Source of the DNA: Qipengyuania sphaerica
Lineage (GTDB): Bacteria > Pseudomonadota > Alphaproteobacteria > Sphingomonadales > Sphingomonadaceae
Assembly: GCF_019711595.1 (NCBI RefSeq)
Contig: NZ_JAIGNR010000003.1
Location: 124,001 to 188,000 of the forward strand
Direction: 5' to 3'
DNA: 64,000 nt
Positions 33,155-42,793 of this stretch are shown one piece after another (within the stretch, counting starts at the first letter, position 1; the number at the start of each line of letters is the position of its first letter). Below the pieces are notes generated by a model that saw only the letters and a program-made list of their open reading frames with translations, had not been told where the DNA came from and searched no databases. The translations under genes were made by a program, and so were the position numbers.

Positions 33155-34221
33155 TGCTGCCGCGCGGGTCCACCATCGGTATCCTCGGTGGCGGCCAACT
33201 CGGCCGGATGATGGCGACGAGCGCTGCGCAACTGGGCTACAAGGTCATCGGCTATGCGCCCGAAGGCGACAATGTCGGCGGCGCGGTCAGCACCGGTTTC
33301 GTTACCGCCGAATGGGACGATCAAGCCGCCCTCGCCGCCTTCGCCGAGCGCTGCGACGTGGTCACCTGGGAATTCGAGAATGTTCCCGTCGAAACCGCGC
33401 GCGCCATCGACCAGGGCAAGATCTATCCCGACCCGCTCGCACTCGAAACAGCTCAGGACCGGCTCGCCGAGAAGCGCTTTATCGAGGGGCTCGGCGGAAG
33501 GCCGGCGGCCTATGCCAAGGTAGATTCCTCGCACGACCTCGTGGCCGCCGTCGACCGACTAGGCGCGCCCGGTATCCTCAAGACCCGGCGCGACGGATAT
33601 GACGGCAAGGGCCAGTGGCGCATCGGTTCGGGCCACGAGGCCGAAGCGCTGAATGTGCCCGAAGTCCCCTGCGTCTACGAAGGTTTCGTGGAATTCGATG
33701 CCGAATTCTCGATCATTCTCGTGCGCAATCGAGAGGGCGAGATCCGCTTCTGGGATTCCACGCGCAACGTGCATGAGGGCGGCATCCTCGCCGCCTCGCA
33801 TTTCCCGGCCGGCGAGGACATCGACGCGCAGGTCGGCGAGGCGCGCGAGCTGGCACGCAAGGTCGCCGATGCGCTCAAATATGTCGGCGTGCTGACGCTC
33901 GAATTCTTCGCCACGCGCGAGGGACCGATCTTCAACGAGATGGCGCCGCGCGTGCACAATTCGGGTCACTGGACGATCGAGGGAGCCGCCACGAGCCAGT
34001 TCGAGAACCACATCCGCGCCGGGGCCCGCCTCCCGCTGGGCGATACGCGCACCACCGCCGCTGAGGTCGAGATGCGCAATATCCTCGGCAGCGATATCGA
34101 GAGCGCTGGGGCAAAGCTTTCCGATGCCCGTGTGCACCTCCACGACTATGGCAAGGCCGAGGCGAAGGAGGGGCGCAAGATGGGCCACTTCACGCAAATC
34201 ACGCTCGAAACGCGCGGATGA
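33154..34221 (+). CDS. purK: N5-carboxyaminoimidazole ribonucleotide synthase
   Basis: 355 aa ATP-grasp enzyme adding bicarbonate to AIR. GGGQLGRM (11-18), VVTWEFENVP, TRRDGYDGKGQ, EFSIILVRN, GVLTLEFF, NEMAPRVHNSGHWTIEGA. Follows purE with one shared base and overlaps folA by 4 bases (ATGA). Confidence 0.97.
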   Translation: MLPRGSTIGILGGGQLGRMMATSAAQLGYKVIGYAPEGDNVGGAVSTGFVTAEWDDQAALAAFAERCDVVTWEFENVPVETARAIDQGKIYPDPLALETAQDRLAEKRFIEGLGGRPAAYAKVDSSHDLVAAVDRLGAPGILKTRRDGYDGKGQWRIGSGHEAEALNVPEVPCVYEGFVEFDAEFSIILVRNREGEIRFWDSTRNVHEGGILAASHFPAGEDIDAQVGEARELARKVADALKYVGVLTLEFFATREGPIFNEMAPRVHNSGHWTIEGAATSQFENHIRAGARLPLGDTRTTAAEVEMRNILGSDIESAGAKLSDARVHLHDYGKAEAKEGRKMGHFTQITLETRG

Positions 34222-34709
34222 GCCTGTTCCTTATTTATGCGCGCGCCGCCAATGGCGCGATCGGCAAACAGGGCCGGCTGCCCTGGCACCTTCCCGCCGA
34301 CCTCAAGCGATTCAAGGCGCTGACGATGGGCAGCCCGATGATCATGGGGCGCAAGACTTTCGAGAGTTTGCCGGGCCTCTTGCCCGGACGCCGCCATATC
34401 GTGCTGACCCGGCGCGAACGGTGGGACTCGACCGGTGCGGAAGTTGTGCGCTCGGTCGAGGAAGCCATCGCCAAGGCAGGCGAAGGCGACGTCGCGGTTA
34501 TCGGCGGGGCGGCGATCTTCGATGTCTTCATGCCGCTTGCACAAAAGGTTGAACTGACCGAAATCCACCGCGATTTCGACGGCGACGTCTTCATGCCGCC
34601 GCTCGGCCCCGAATGGGAAATCACCGGACGCGAGGATTTTGAGGCGGAGGGCGAGGCGCCGTCCTATTCCTTCCTCACCTACACCCGCGTCGGCGAGAAC
34701 GACGAATGA
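34218..34709 (+). CDS. folA: dihydrofolate reductase
   Basis: 163 aa. GAIGKQGRLPWHLPADLKRFK, the substrate loop, MGRKTFESLP and VIGGAAIFDVFMPLA are standard. Reduces dihydrofolate with NADPH. Overlaps purK before it and ribF after it by 4 bases each. thyA is not adjacent. Confidence 0.96.
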   Translation: MSLFLIYARAANGAIGKQGRLPWHLPADLKRFKALTMGSPMIMGRKTFESLPGLLPGRRHIVLTRRERWDSTGAEVVRSVEEAIAKAGEGDVAVIGGAAIFDVFMPLAQKVELTEIHRDFDGDVFMPPLGPEWEITGREDFEAEGEAPSYSFLTYTRVGENDE

Positions 34710-35632
34710 GGTTCCTCGACCACCGCGATCCGCTGCCCGAAAGTTTGCGCGGAGCAATCATCGCGCTGGGCAATTTTGACGGGTTCCATCTTGGCCACCA
34801 GGCGGTGGCGCGCGAAGCTATCGACTGGGCGCGCAGCGAGGGTCGTCCCTCCATCATCGCCACTTTCGATCCGCATCCGGTGCGCTTTTTCAAGCCCGAT
34901 GCCGCGCCCTTCCGCCTGACGACGCTCGAGCAGCGGCAGGAACTCTATCTCTCCGCCGGGGCAACCGCGATGCTGGTGTTCCATTTTGACGGCGAGCTGG
35001 CGAGCACGACGGCGGAGGATTTCGTCCGCGTGCTGCTGGCCGAAAAGCTTGGCGTGAAGGGCGTGGTCACCGGCGGCGACTTCACCTTCGGCAAGGCGCG
35101 CGGCGGCAATTTCGAGCGGCTGGTCGAGCTGGGCCGCGAGGTCGGTATCGAGGCACGCGCGGTCGATCCGGTGATGGACGGCGGCGAGCCGGTGTCCTCC
35201 AGCCGGGTGCGCGAGGCCTTGCGCGCAGGCGACCCGCAGGAAGCGGCGCGCCTCCTCACCCGCCCCTTCGCCATTCGCGGCGTGGTCGAACATGGCGACA
35301 AGCGCGGACGCGAGATCGGCTATCCCACGGCCAATCTCTCCATCGAGCATTACCTGCGCCCAAGATACGGCATCTACGCCGTCACCGGGCGCATCCTCTC
35401 GACCGGGCAGGAACTCAAAGGCGCGGCCAATATAGGCGTGCGCCCGCAATTCGAGCCGCCCAAGGAATTGCTTGAGCCCTATTTCTTCGATTTCTCCGGT
35501 GATCTTTACGGACAGGAAATCGAAGTCGCCTTCCACCACTTCCTGCGCGGCGAGTCGAAATTCGACAGCCTGGAAGAATTGACGGCGCAGATGAAGAAAG
35601 ATTGCGAAAGGGCGACAAGCCTCCTGCAATGA
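34706..35632 (+). CDS. ribF: bifunctional riboflavin kinase / FAD synthetase
   Basis: 308 aa. The N-terminal adenylyltransferase has GNFDGFHLGHQAV and the SSSRVREALR loop; the C-terminal flavokinase has HGDKRGREIGYPTANL and ends in the usual helix (LTAQMKKDCERA). Makes FMN and FAD, needed by the acyl-CoA dehydrogenase, ETF and PdxH in this window. ATGA overlaps on both sides. Confidence 0.96.
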   Translation: MRFLDHRDPLPESLRGAIIALGNFDGFHLGHQAVAREAIDWARSEGRPSIIATFDPHPVRFFKPDAAPFRLTTLEQRQELYLSAGATAMLVFHFDGELASTTAEDFVRVLLAEKLGVKGVVTGGDFTFGKARGGNFERLVELGREVGIEARAVDPVMDGGEPVSSSRVREALRAGDPQEAARLLTRPFAIRGVVEHGDKRGREIGYPTANLSIEHYLRPRYGIYAVTGRILSTGQELKGAANIGVRPQFEPPKELLEPYFFDFSGDLYGQEIEVAFHHFLRGESKFDSLEELTAQMKKDCERATSLLQ

Positions 35633-36684
35633 AGAGAACCTTCAAATGGGCAGGTCTCGCCTTCGCGGTCGCCCTCCTCGCTCTCAGCCTGATAAATGCC
35701 AGCTGGCTCGCCCCCGAGCCCGTCGGCGCCCCCAAGCTCATCGCGCATCGCGGCCTGTACCAGATGTATGACAGGACCGGCCTCGGGCGCGACACCTGCA
35801 CCGCAGACCGCATCTACGAGCCTTATCATCCCTATCTCGAAAACACCGTCGAGAGCGTATTGCGCGCACAGAAACTTGGCGCGTGGCTGGTCGAAATCGA
35901 TATCGCGCCCACGAAGGATGGGGAACTGGTCGTGTTCCACGACTGGACACTCGATTGCCGGACCGAAGGCGAAGGCGATGTCCGCGATGCGACGCTGGCG
36001 GAACTGAAGGACCTGGATATTGGCCATGGCTATACCGCCGACGGCGGCAAGACATTCCCCTTCAGGGGCAAATTCAAGGGCGCCATGCCGACCTTCGCCG
36101 AGGTCATCCGCGCGCTTCCGCCGCGCGGGAAGCTGATGATCAACTTCAAGTCGAAGAACCCGAAAGAGGCCGACCTCGTTGCCCGCGAACTCGCCGACGC
36201 CGGTCGCGACCCGGCGAACTCGGGCGACGGATTCTACGGTCACGAAAGGCCGATTTCACGGATCCGAGAACGTTATCCCGATGCCTGGGCCTGGAGCCAG
36301 GACGGGGCGAAGAAGTGCTCGGAAGACTATGTCGCCTATGGCTGGACCGGCTATCTGCCGCAAAGCTGCCGGGGGGAAACCCTGCTCGTCCCGCTCAACT
36401 ACCAATGGGCCTTTTCCGGCTGGCCCAACCGCCTGATCGCGCGGATGGAAGCCCATGGCGGGCGGGTCATCGTGATCGGTCCCTTCGGCGAGAACCGCCC
36501 CCGCGGCCTGACCCTGCCCGAACAGCTGACCGAGATCCCCGCCAGCTTCAACGGCTATGTCTGGGTGGAAGATACCTTCACGATCGCCCCGGCGCTTTTC
36601 TCCCGCTTCGACGACCGCACGCCGGAGGAATGGGAGGCGAGCGAGACAGCGCTGGAGAGGAGGCGGGCAGCAAGCGGCGATTGA
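35629..36684 (+). CDS. glycerophosphodiester phosphodiesterase-like exported/anchored protein
   Basis: 351 aa from ATG 35629, overlapping ribF by 4 bases. N-terminal hydrophobic segment (about 5-27) acts as signal or anchor. GDPD marks are present early: IAHRGLYQ, ENTVESV, EIDIAPTKDGELVVFHD. The C-terminal half is unlike the classical enzyme (KCSEDYVAYGWTGYLPQSC, with two cysteines, and NRLIARMEAHGGRV), so the substrate may not be a glycerophosphodiester. Family by fold motifs; activity inferred. Confidence 0.8.
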   Translation: MKRTFKWAGLAFAVALLALSLINASWLAPEPVGAPKLIAHRGLYQMYDRTGLGRDTCTADRIYEPYHPYLENTVESVLRAQKLGAWLVEIDIAPTKDGELVVFHDWTLDCRTEGEGDVRDATLAELKDLDIGHGYTADGGKTFPFRGKFKGAMPTFAEVIRALPPRGKLMINFKSKNPKEADLVARELADAGRDPANSGDGFYGHERPISRIRERYPDAWAWSQDGAKKCSEDYVAYGWTGYLPQSCRGETLLVPLNYQWAFSGWPNRLIARMEAHGGRVIVIGPFGENRPRGLTLPEQLTEIPASFNGYVWVEDTFTIAPALFSRFDDRTPEEWEASETALERRRAASGD

Positions 36685-36725
36685 CGCTTTATTGCGAGGC
36701 GCAAATCCCCTAACGGCGCAAACCT

Positions 36726-39593
36726 ATGTCCGAACAGCGCGATTACCGAGACACGGTCTTCCTTCCCAAGACCGATTTTCCCATGAAGGCCGGCCTCCCC
36801 CAGAAGGAGCCGAAGATCCTTGCGCGCTGGCAGGAAGAAAACCTCTACCAAGAGCTGCGCGAGGCCCGCAAGGACCGCGAGAAGTTCATCCTTCACGACG
36901 GCCCGCCCTATGCCAATGGCGACATGCATATCGGCCATGCGCTGAACCGCATCCTCAAGGACATGGTGGTGCGCAGCCAGACACTGCTCGGCAAGGACGC
37001 GCCCTTCGTGCCCGGATGGGACTGTCACGGCCTGCCGATCGAGTGGAAGGTCGAGGAACAGTTCCGCAAGAAGAAGCAGGACAAGAACGCCATTCCGGCG
37101 AGCGAATTCCGCGCCGAATGCCGCGCCTATGCGCAGAAATGGGTCGACGTTCAGCGCGAACAGCTGAAGCGCTTGGGGCTCATGGCGGATTTCGACAATC
37201 CGTATCTCACCATGCAGTTCGAAAGCGAGGCGACCATCGTTGCCGAGCTGATGAAGTTCGCCGAAGCCGGAAACCTCTATCGCGGATCGAAGCCGGTGAT
37301 GTGGTCGCCGGTGGAAGAAACCGCGCTGGCGGAGGCCGAGGTCGAGTACGAGGACATCACCTCGACCCAGATCGATGTGGCCTTCGAGATCGTGGAATCG
37401 CCGATCGAGGAACTGGTCGGCGCGCATGCGGTGATCTGGACCACCACGCCGTGGACGATCCCGGTGAACCAGGCTTTGGCTTATGGGCCTGAGGTTGATT
37501 ACCGCCTCTTCAATGTTGGCGGCTGGAAGCTGCTTATCGCCGACGACTTGGTCGAGAGCTGGTTCTCGCGCCTCGAAAACCCGCCGATCCATGACGATCA
37601 TGGTCCCGAAGGTCGCCAAGGGACGCTCATCAAGGGCTCCGACCTCGCTGGCACTGTCGCGCGCCATCCGATGCACCGTCTCGGCGGGTTCTACGCCAAG
37701 CCCCGTCCGCTGCTCGCGGGCGATTTCGTCACCACCGACAGCGGTACGGGCCTCGTCCACATGTCGCCCGACCATGGCGAGGACGATTTCCTGCTCTGCC
37801 GCGAGCACGGCATCGAGCCGGTCTTCGCGGTCATGAGCGACGGGCGTTATCGCGACGACTGGGAATGGCTCGGCGCATCCGACGATCGTCGCCGCGCGGT
37901 GATCAACAAGACCTTCAACGCGCCCGACGGGCCGATCTGTTCGGACCTGCGCCAGGCCGGCGCGCTGCTTTCTGCCAGCGACGATTACGAACACTCATAC
38001 CCGCATTCGTGGCGCTCGAAGGCCAAGGTCATCTATCGCTGCACGCCGCAATGGTTCGTGCCGATGGACAAGCCGCTCGACACCGGCGACTTCGACGTGG
38101 CCGTACCCGAAGGCTTCGGCGCCGCTGTCGCCATGGGCACCAGCAAGGACCACTCGACCTTGCGCGAAATCGCCATGCGCGAGATCGAGCGAGTGAAATT
38201 CTATCCCGAAAAGGGCCGCCGCCGCATCGGCTCGATGGTCGAAGGCCGTCCCGACTGGGTGCTCTCCCGCCAGCGCGCATGGGGCGTGCCGATCACGCTC
38301 TTCGTCCGCAGCGACGGGACGTATCTGCAAGACCCGCAGGTCAATGCCCGCGTGGTCGCAGCCGTGCGCGAACAGGGCGTCGATGCCTGGGACGAGGCTC
38401 GCAAGGCTGAATTCCTCGGGCCCGACCACGATCAGAACGAATTCGAGATGGTCACCGATATCCTCGACGTCTGGTTCGATTCGGGCTGTACCCACGCCTT
38501 CACATTGGAAGGCGACCGCTGGCCCGACCAGCGCTGGCCCGCCGATCTTTATCTCGAAGGCAGCGACCAGCATCGCGGCTGGTTCCAGTCCTCGCTCCTC
38601 GAAAGCTCCGCCACCCGCGGCCGTGCGCCCTATGACGCGGTGCTGACCCATGGCTTCACCATGGACAAGCAGGGCAAGAAGATGTCGAAGAGCCTCGGCA
38701 ATACCATCGATCCGTTGAAGGTCATGGAACAGTATGGCGCCGACATCATCCGTCTCTGGGCGCTTAGCGTCGACTTCACCGAAGACCACCGCATCGGCGA
38801 TGAAATCCTGAAGGGCGTGGGCGACCAGTACCGCCGCCTGCGCAATACCTTCCGCTACCTCCTCGGTGCGCTCGACGGATTCGTCGGCGACATGGGTGAT
38901 GCGGGCGAGATTCCCGAGCTGGAGGTCTATGTCCTCGCGCTGCTGGCCGATCTCGACGGCAAGCTGAAGCGCGCGCTCGAGGAATACGATTACAACACCT
39001 ACACGCGCCTGCTGGTCGATTTCTGCAACGAGGACCTGTCGGCCTTCTACTTCGATATCCGCAAGGACGTGCTCTATTGCGACGGGCCGGACTCAACGCG
39101 CCGCAATGCCTATCGCACGGTGCTCGACCTGCTGTTCCACGCGCTCGTCCGCTATGCCGCGCCGGTGCTGGTATTCACGGCGGAAGAGGCCTGGACCACG
39201 CGCTATCCCGATGGCGGAAGCGTGCACCTGCTCGACTGGCCCGCAGTCCCCGGCGTCACCGCCGACGGCGCGCGCTGGGATGCCCTGCGCGCCCTGCGTG
39301 AGCGCGTGACCGAGGCGATCGAGCCGCTGCGCCGCGACAAGACCATCCGCTCGAGCCTCGAGGCCGACGTGGTGGTTCCTGCCGGTGCCGTGCCCGAAGG
39401 CTTTACCGACGAAGATCTCGCCGAGCTGTTCATCACCGCGTCAGTGACGCGCAGCGATGAGGGCGAGGTGTCCGTTACCCGAACCGACGAAAACAAGTGC
39501 GGCCGCTGCTGGCGCCTGCTACCTTCCGTTGAGGAAGACGGCGCGCTGTGCGATCGCTGCGAACCGGTCGTCGCCCAGATGGATGCTGCCTGA
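36726..39593 (+). CDS. ileS: isoleucyl-tRNA synthetase
   Basis: 955 aa class I synthetase. HIGH (68-71), the CP1 editing region (TTPWTIPVNQALAYG), KMSKS (652-656) and a C-terminal zinc-binding CGRCWRLLPS with CDRC. Starts 41 bases after the GDPD-like gene and precedes lspA by 1 base, the common ileS-lspA pairing. Confidence 0.97.
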   Translation: MSEQRDYRDTVFLPKTDFPMKAGLPQKEPKILARWQEENLYQELREARKDREKFILHDGPPYANGDMHIGHALNRILKDMVVRSQTLLGKDAPFVPGWDCHGLPIEWKVEEQFRKKKQDKNAIPASEFRAECRAYAQKWVDVQREQLKRLGLMADFDNPYLTMQFESEATIVAELMKFAEAGNLYRGSKPVMWSPVEETALAEAEVEYEDITSTQIDVAFEIVESPIEELVGAHAVIWTTTPWTIPVNQALAYGPEVDYRLFNVGGWKLLIADDLVESWFSRLENPPIHDDHGPEGRQGTLIKGSDLAGTVARHPMHRLGGFYAKPRPLLAGDFVTTDSGTGLVHMSPDHGEDDFLLCREHGIEPVFAVMSDGRYRDDWEWLGASDDRRRAVINKTFNAPDGPICSDLRQAGALLSASDDYEHSYPHSWRSKAKVIYRCTPQWFVPMDKPLDTGDFDVAVPEGFGAAVAMGTSKDHSTLREIAMREIERVKFYPEKGRRRIGSMVEGRPDWVLSRQRAWGVPITLFVRSDGTYLQDPQVNARVVAAVREQGVDAWDEARKAEFLGPDHDQNEFEMVTDILDVWFDSGCTHAFTLEGDRWPDQRWPADLYLEGSDQHRGWFQSSLLESSATRGRAPYDAVLTHGFTMDKQGKKMSKSLGNTIDPLKVMEQYGADIIRLWALSVDFTEDHRIGDEILKGVGDQYRRLRNTFRYLLGALDGFVGDMGDAGEIPELEVYVLALLADLDGKLKRALEEYDYNTYTRLLVDFCNEDLSAFYFDIRKDVLYCDGPDSTRRNAYRTVLDLLFHALVRYAAPVLVFTAEEAWTTRYPDGGSVHLLDWPAVPGVTADGARWDALRALRERVTEAIEPLRRDKTIRSSLEADVVVPAGAVPEGFTDEDLAELFITASVTRSDEGEVSVTRTDENKCGRCWRLLPSVEEDGALCDRCEPVVAQMDAA

Positions 39594-39594
39594 C

Positions 39595-40143
39595 ATGAAC
39601 CCGTTCCTGAAAATGCGCCTGATCGGCGTGGCCGTCGCTTTCGCGATCTACGCGGCCGACCAGTGGTCGAAATGGTTCGTGACCGAGAGGCTGGGCGTCG
39701 ATCGCCTTGGCGACGTCATGTACCTGCTGCCCTTCTTCGACCTGCGCTACACGCAGAACTTCGGCGTCTCGATGGGCCTGTTCGAGGCCGACAGCTTCGA
39801 ATCGCGCTGGATGCTGGTCGGCGTGACCGCGCTGATTGCGCTGGTGGTGACGATCTGGATGTTCCGCGAAAAGGCTTTCGGCGACATCCTCGGGCTCGCG
39901 ATGATCCTCGGCGGGGCGCTGGGCAATATCAAGGACCGCTACGAGCTCGGCTACGTCACCGATTTCGCCGACCTCCATTTCGGGGATTTCCGCCCCTTCC
40001 TCATTTTCAACGTGGCCGATGCAGCTATCACCATCGGCGTAGTGATAATCCTTGCCCGCGCCTTCTTCATGCGCGACAAGGACGACGAAGAGGTCGACGA
40101 CCTCATGCAAGGCAAGCCGGCAGACGCCGCGGAGAGCAATTGA
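39595..40143 (+). CDS. lspA: lipoprotein signal peptidase (signal peptidase II)
   Basis: 182 aa, four membrane helices. Catalytic aspartates D123 (in GYVTDFADLHF) and D142 (in NVADAAI). Cleaves prolipoproteins before the lipidated cysteine. ATG 39595 is chosen; the upstream open frame runs inside ileS. It shares one base with the downstream lipoprotein gene (TGATG). Confidence 0.96.
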   Translation: MNPFLKMRLIGVAVAFAIYAADQWSKWFVTERLGVDRLGDVMYLLPFFDLRYTQNFGVSMGLFEADSFESRWMLVGVTALIALVVTIWMFREKAFGDILGLAMILGGALGNIKDRYELGYVTDFADLHFGDFRPFLIFNVADAAITIGVVIILARAFFMRDKDDEEVDDLMQGKPADAAESN

Positions 40144-40553
40144 TGAATACCCTGACCCGTATCGCCCTTCTTGGCGCAACCTCGTGCATGCTGGCGGCAT
40201 GCGGCAGCGGCGGCTTCCTCAGCCGCGACCGGCCCGACGAATTCGCCGTGCAGCGCCAGGCGCCGCTGGTGGTCCCGCCCGATTTCAACCTCGTGCCCCC
40301 GGCACCGGGCGCACCGCGTCCGGCTGAAGGCACTGCGGCGGAACAGACGCTCGAAGCGCTGTTCGGCGGCCCTGCGCAGCGCAGCTCGGTCGAAACCAGC
40401 GCGCTCGACCGTGCAGGGGCAGCCGAACCGGGCATCCGTTCGGTCGTGGGTTCGGAAGGCACCAACACCGTCGCCAAGGGCAGCGTAACCCGCGACATCA
40501 TTGCCGCGCCGGAAGGTGACGGCGCTACCGCTCAGGCGGTGATCCCGGGTTAA
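40143..40553 (+). CDS. DUF3035-family lipoprotein
   Basis: 136 aa. Lipobox with Cys20 (CMLAACGSGG) after a short signal. The mature part has RDRPDEFAVQRQAPLVVPPDFNL, the DUF3035 hallmark, then a low-complexity Ala/Pro/Gly stretch. Function unknown. Located directly behind the lipoprotein signal peptidase, with which it is translationally coupled. Its 3' end overlaps the CorC-like gene on the other strand by 29 bases. Confidence 0.9.
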   Translation: MNTLTRIALLGATSCMLAACGSGGFLSRDRPDEFAVQRQAPLVVPPDFNLVPPAPGAPRPAEGTAAEQTLEALFGGPAQRSSVETSALDRAGAAEPGIRSVVGSEGTNTVAKGSVTRDIIAAPEGDGATAQAVIPG

Positions 40554-41883
40554 ATTTCTCGAGTTCTTCGGTGGCGGGCTTGGACCTCGAGTCGAGCTCG
40601 CTCACCAGCACCTTGTCGATTCGCCTCTCGTCGAGATCGACCACTTCGAAGCGCCAGCCCTGTTCCTCGAACCACTCCCCTTCGGCGGGGAGTTTTTTCA
40701 TGACCGCGAGGCAGAAGCCCGCGACGGTCGCGAATTCGCGGTCGTCGCCATAATCGAGGCCCAGCCGGTCGGCGAGCGCGTCGGCCGAAAGCGAACCAGC
40801 CACCAGCAGCGAGCCGTCCTCGCGCTCGACGATACCGGGCGCTTCGTCCGGGTCCTGGTCGCTGGCGAAATCGCCCACCAAGGCGGTCAGCAGGTCGACC
40901 GGCGTGACGATGCCGTCCAGGTGCCCGTATTCGTCATGCACCATGGCCATGGCGATATCGGCCTGCTGGAGCACGCGCAGCGCGTCGACCGCGTCCAGCT
41001 GGTCGGGCACGACCTCCGCCTTTCTCATCAGGGCCTCGAGTTGCACGCCTTGACCTGCCAGCAGCGCGCCCAGCACCTCGCGCACGCGCACGAGGCCCAT
41101 GACCTTGTCGGGCGAACCATCGGCGACAGGCCAGACCGAATGCGGGCTTTCTTCCAGCAGCGCGTGGATCGCCTCCTCGTCGGCATTAAGATCGATCCAG
41201 TCGAGATCGGTCCGCGGCGTCATCACTTCGCGCACCGGGCGCTCGGCGAGCCGGACGACGCCGGCGAGCATCTGGTGCTGTTCGCTCTCGATAATGCCGG
41301 TACGCGTTGCCTCGGCGAAAAGCATGTGCAGTTCCTCGGCAGTGACCGCGCTTTGCCCTGCAGGCTTCACGCCGAGCAGGCGGATGAGAGCGCCGGATGA
41401 GGTGTCGAGCAACCAGACGACCGGCGCGGCCACCCTGGCCAGCAGGGCCATCGGCCGCGCCATGGTGATCGCTATCGGCACCGCCGCGCGCAGGGCGACC
41501 TGCTTGGGCACAAGCTCGCCGATGACGAGGCTGAAATAGGTCGTAAGCGCAATCACGACGGCAAAACCGGCCTCGGCGGCCCATTCCGCCGGAAAACCCA
41601 GCGCCGCCAGCCGCTCGCCGACCGGACCGCCGAGGCTCGAGCCCGAATAGGCGCCCGCCACGATGCCGACGAGAGTGATCCCGATCTGCACGGTCGAGAG
41701 GAATTTTCCCGGGTCCGCTGCAAGGTCGATGGCGGTCTTGGCCCCGCTGCTGCCCTGATGGGCGGCGGAACGCAGGCGCGCCGTGCGCGCGGAGACGATC
41801 GCCAGCTCGCTCATGGCGAAGATGCCGTTGAGCAGGATCAGTCCGGCGATGATGAGGAGGTCGGTCCAGGGAAAGGGTGTCAC
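40525..41883 (-). CDS. CNNM/CorC-type (HlyC/CorC) membrane protein
   Basis: 452 aa. DUF21/CNNM membrane region with four helices (about 1-190), two CBS domains (about 205-330, PRTDLDWIDLN and MAMVHDEYGHLDGIVTPVDLL), and the C-terminal CorC_HlyC domain (about 350-440, GREFATV-like FCLAVMKKLPAEGEWFEEQGW). Relatives take part in magnesium or cobalt efflux. Convergent with the lspA operon; divergent from the OmpA-family gene. Confidence 0.93.
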   Translation of the reverse strand: MTPFPWTDLLIIAGLILLNGIFAMSELAIVSARTARLRSAAHQGSSGAKTAIDLAADPGKFLSTVQIGITLVGIVAGAYSGSSLGGPVGERLAALGFPAEWAAEAGFAVVIALTTYFSLVIGELVPKQVALRAAVPIAITMARPMALLARVAAPVVWLLDTSSGALIRLLGVKPAGQSAVTAEELHMLFAEATRTGIIESEQHQMLAGVVRLAERPVREVMTPRTDLDWIDLNADEEAIHALLEESPHSVWPVADGSPDKVMGLVRVREVLGALLAGQGVQLEALMRKAEVVPDQLDAVDALRVLQQADIAMAMVHDEYGHLDGIVTPVDLLTALVGDFASDQDPDEAPGIVEREDGSLLVAGSLSADALADRLGLDYGDDREFATVAGFCLAVMKKLPAEGEWFEEQGWRFEVVDLDERRIDKVLVSELDSRSKPATEELEKFNPGSPPER

Positions 41884-42028
41884 GCACCCTCGCTAGCACA
41901 AAAGCGCCGCTGTGCCAGTCTCTCTCGGAACATGCTGTTTATTCGCGTGTTGGGGACAATTGGAGACGCTGGTGGGCGCGCCCAACGGCAAACGGGCGCA
42001 TGCCCGGCTCGCAAAAAGGGAAGACAAC

Positions 42029-42727
42029 ATGAAAAAATCACGCATTTTCCTCGCAGGTTTTTCGGCCATGGCCCTCATGGGCACCTCGGCCTGCGTCACG
42101 GACCCGAATACGGGTGAGAAGAAGATTTCGCGCACCGTGCTCGGCGGTGTCGGCGGCGCAGTCGCCGGCGGCCTGCTCGGCGGTGTCATCGGGGGCAAGA
42201 CCGGGCGCATCATCGGCGCCGCAGCAGGCGGTGCAGCAGGCGGTTACGTCGGCTACCGGATGGACCAGCAGATCAAGGAACTGAAGGAGCAGACCGCAGG
42301 TTCGGGCGTCGATGTCACCGAGACCGACGGCGGCGAGGCGATTCTCGTCAACCTGCCCGACGGCGTGACCTTCGCCACCGGCAGCGCGACGATCAATTCG
42401 ACCTTCCGCGCCACGCTCGACAATGTCGCGGCGAACCTCGTCCAGTATCCGAACAGCCTCGTCGACGTATACGGCTATACCGACACCACCGGTGGCACCG
42501 ACTTGAACCAGCGCCTGTCCGAGCAGCGCGCCCAGGCCGTCGCCAACTACCTCATCAGCCGCGGCGTGAGCTCCTCGCGTATCCGCTGGCAGGGTTACGG
42601 CGAGCAGTACGAGCACCTCAAGATCAAGACCGCCGACGGCGTGAACGAACCGCTCAACCGCCGTGTGGAAATCAAGATCATCCCGTTCGACCAGGACGAT
42701 GTGAACGCTGCACAGGCGGCACAGTAA
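42029..42727 (+). CDS. OmpA-family outer-membrane lipoprotein with glycine zipper
   Basis: 232 aa from ATG 42029. Signal with a possible lipobox ending at Cys22 (MALMGTSAC); a glycine-zipper stretch (about 37-72: LGGVGGAVAGGLLGGVIGG and AAAGGAAGG); then an OmpA C-terminal peptidoglycan-binding domain (about 110-225, FATGSATINSTF, VYGYTDTTGGTDLNQRLSEQRAQAVANYL, NRRVEIKI). Relatives bridge outer membrane and cell wall. Upstream sequence 41884-42028 holds both divergent promoters, including a 12-bp palindrome at 41973-41984. Confidence 0.93.
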   Translation: MKKSRIFLAGFSAMALMGTSACVTDPNTGEKKISRTVLGGVGGAVAGGLLGGVIGGKTGRIIGAAAGGAAGGYVGYRMDQQIKELKEQTAGSGVDVTETDGGEAILVNLPDGVTFATGSATINSTFRATLDNVAANLVQYPNSLVDVYGYTDTTGGTDLNQRLSEQRAQAVANYLISRGVSSSRIRWQGYGEQYEHLKIKTADGVNEPLNRRVEIKIIPFDQDDVNAAQAAQ

Positions 42728-42764
42728 AGAGACTGGCGCCCTTCAGGCAAAGTCGCAGAACGAA

Positions 42765-42793
42765 GGGGTCGGGCGAAAGTCCGGCCCCTTTTT
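42765..42793 (+). terminator. rho-independent terminator of the OmpA-family gene
   Basis: 10-bp stem with two G-U pairs, 42765-42774 with 42779-42788, GAAA loop, then T5 (42789-42793). It abuts the end of the convergent phosphatase gene. Confidence 0.9.
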
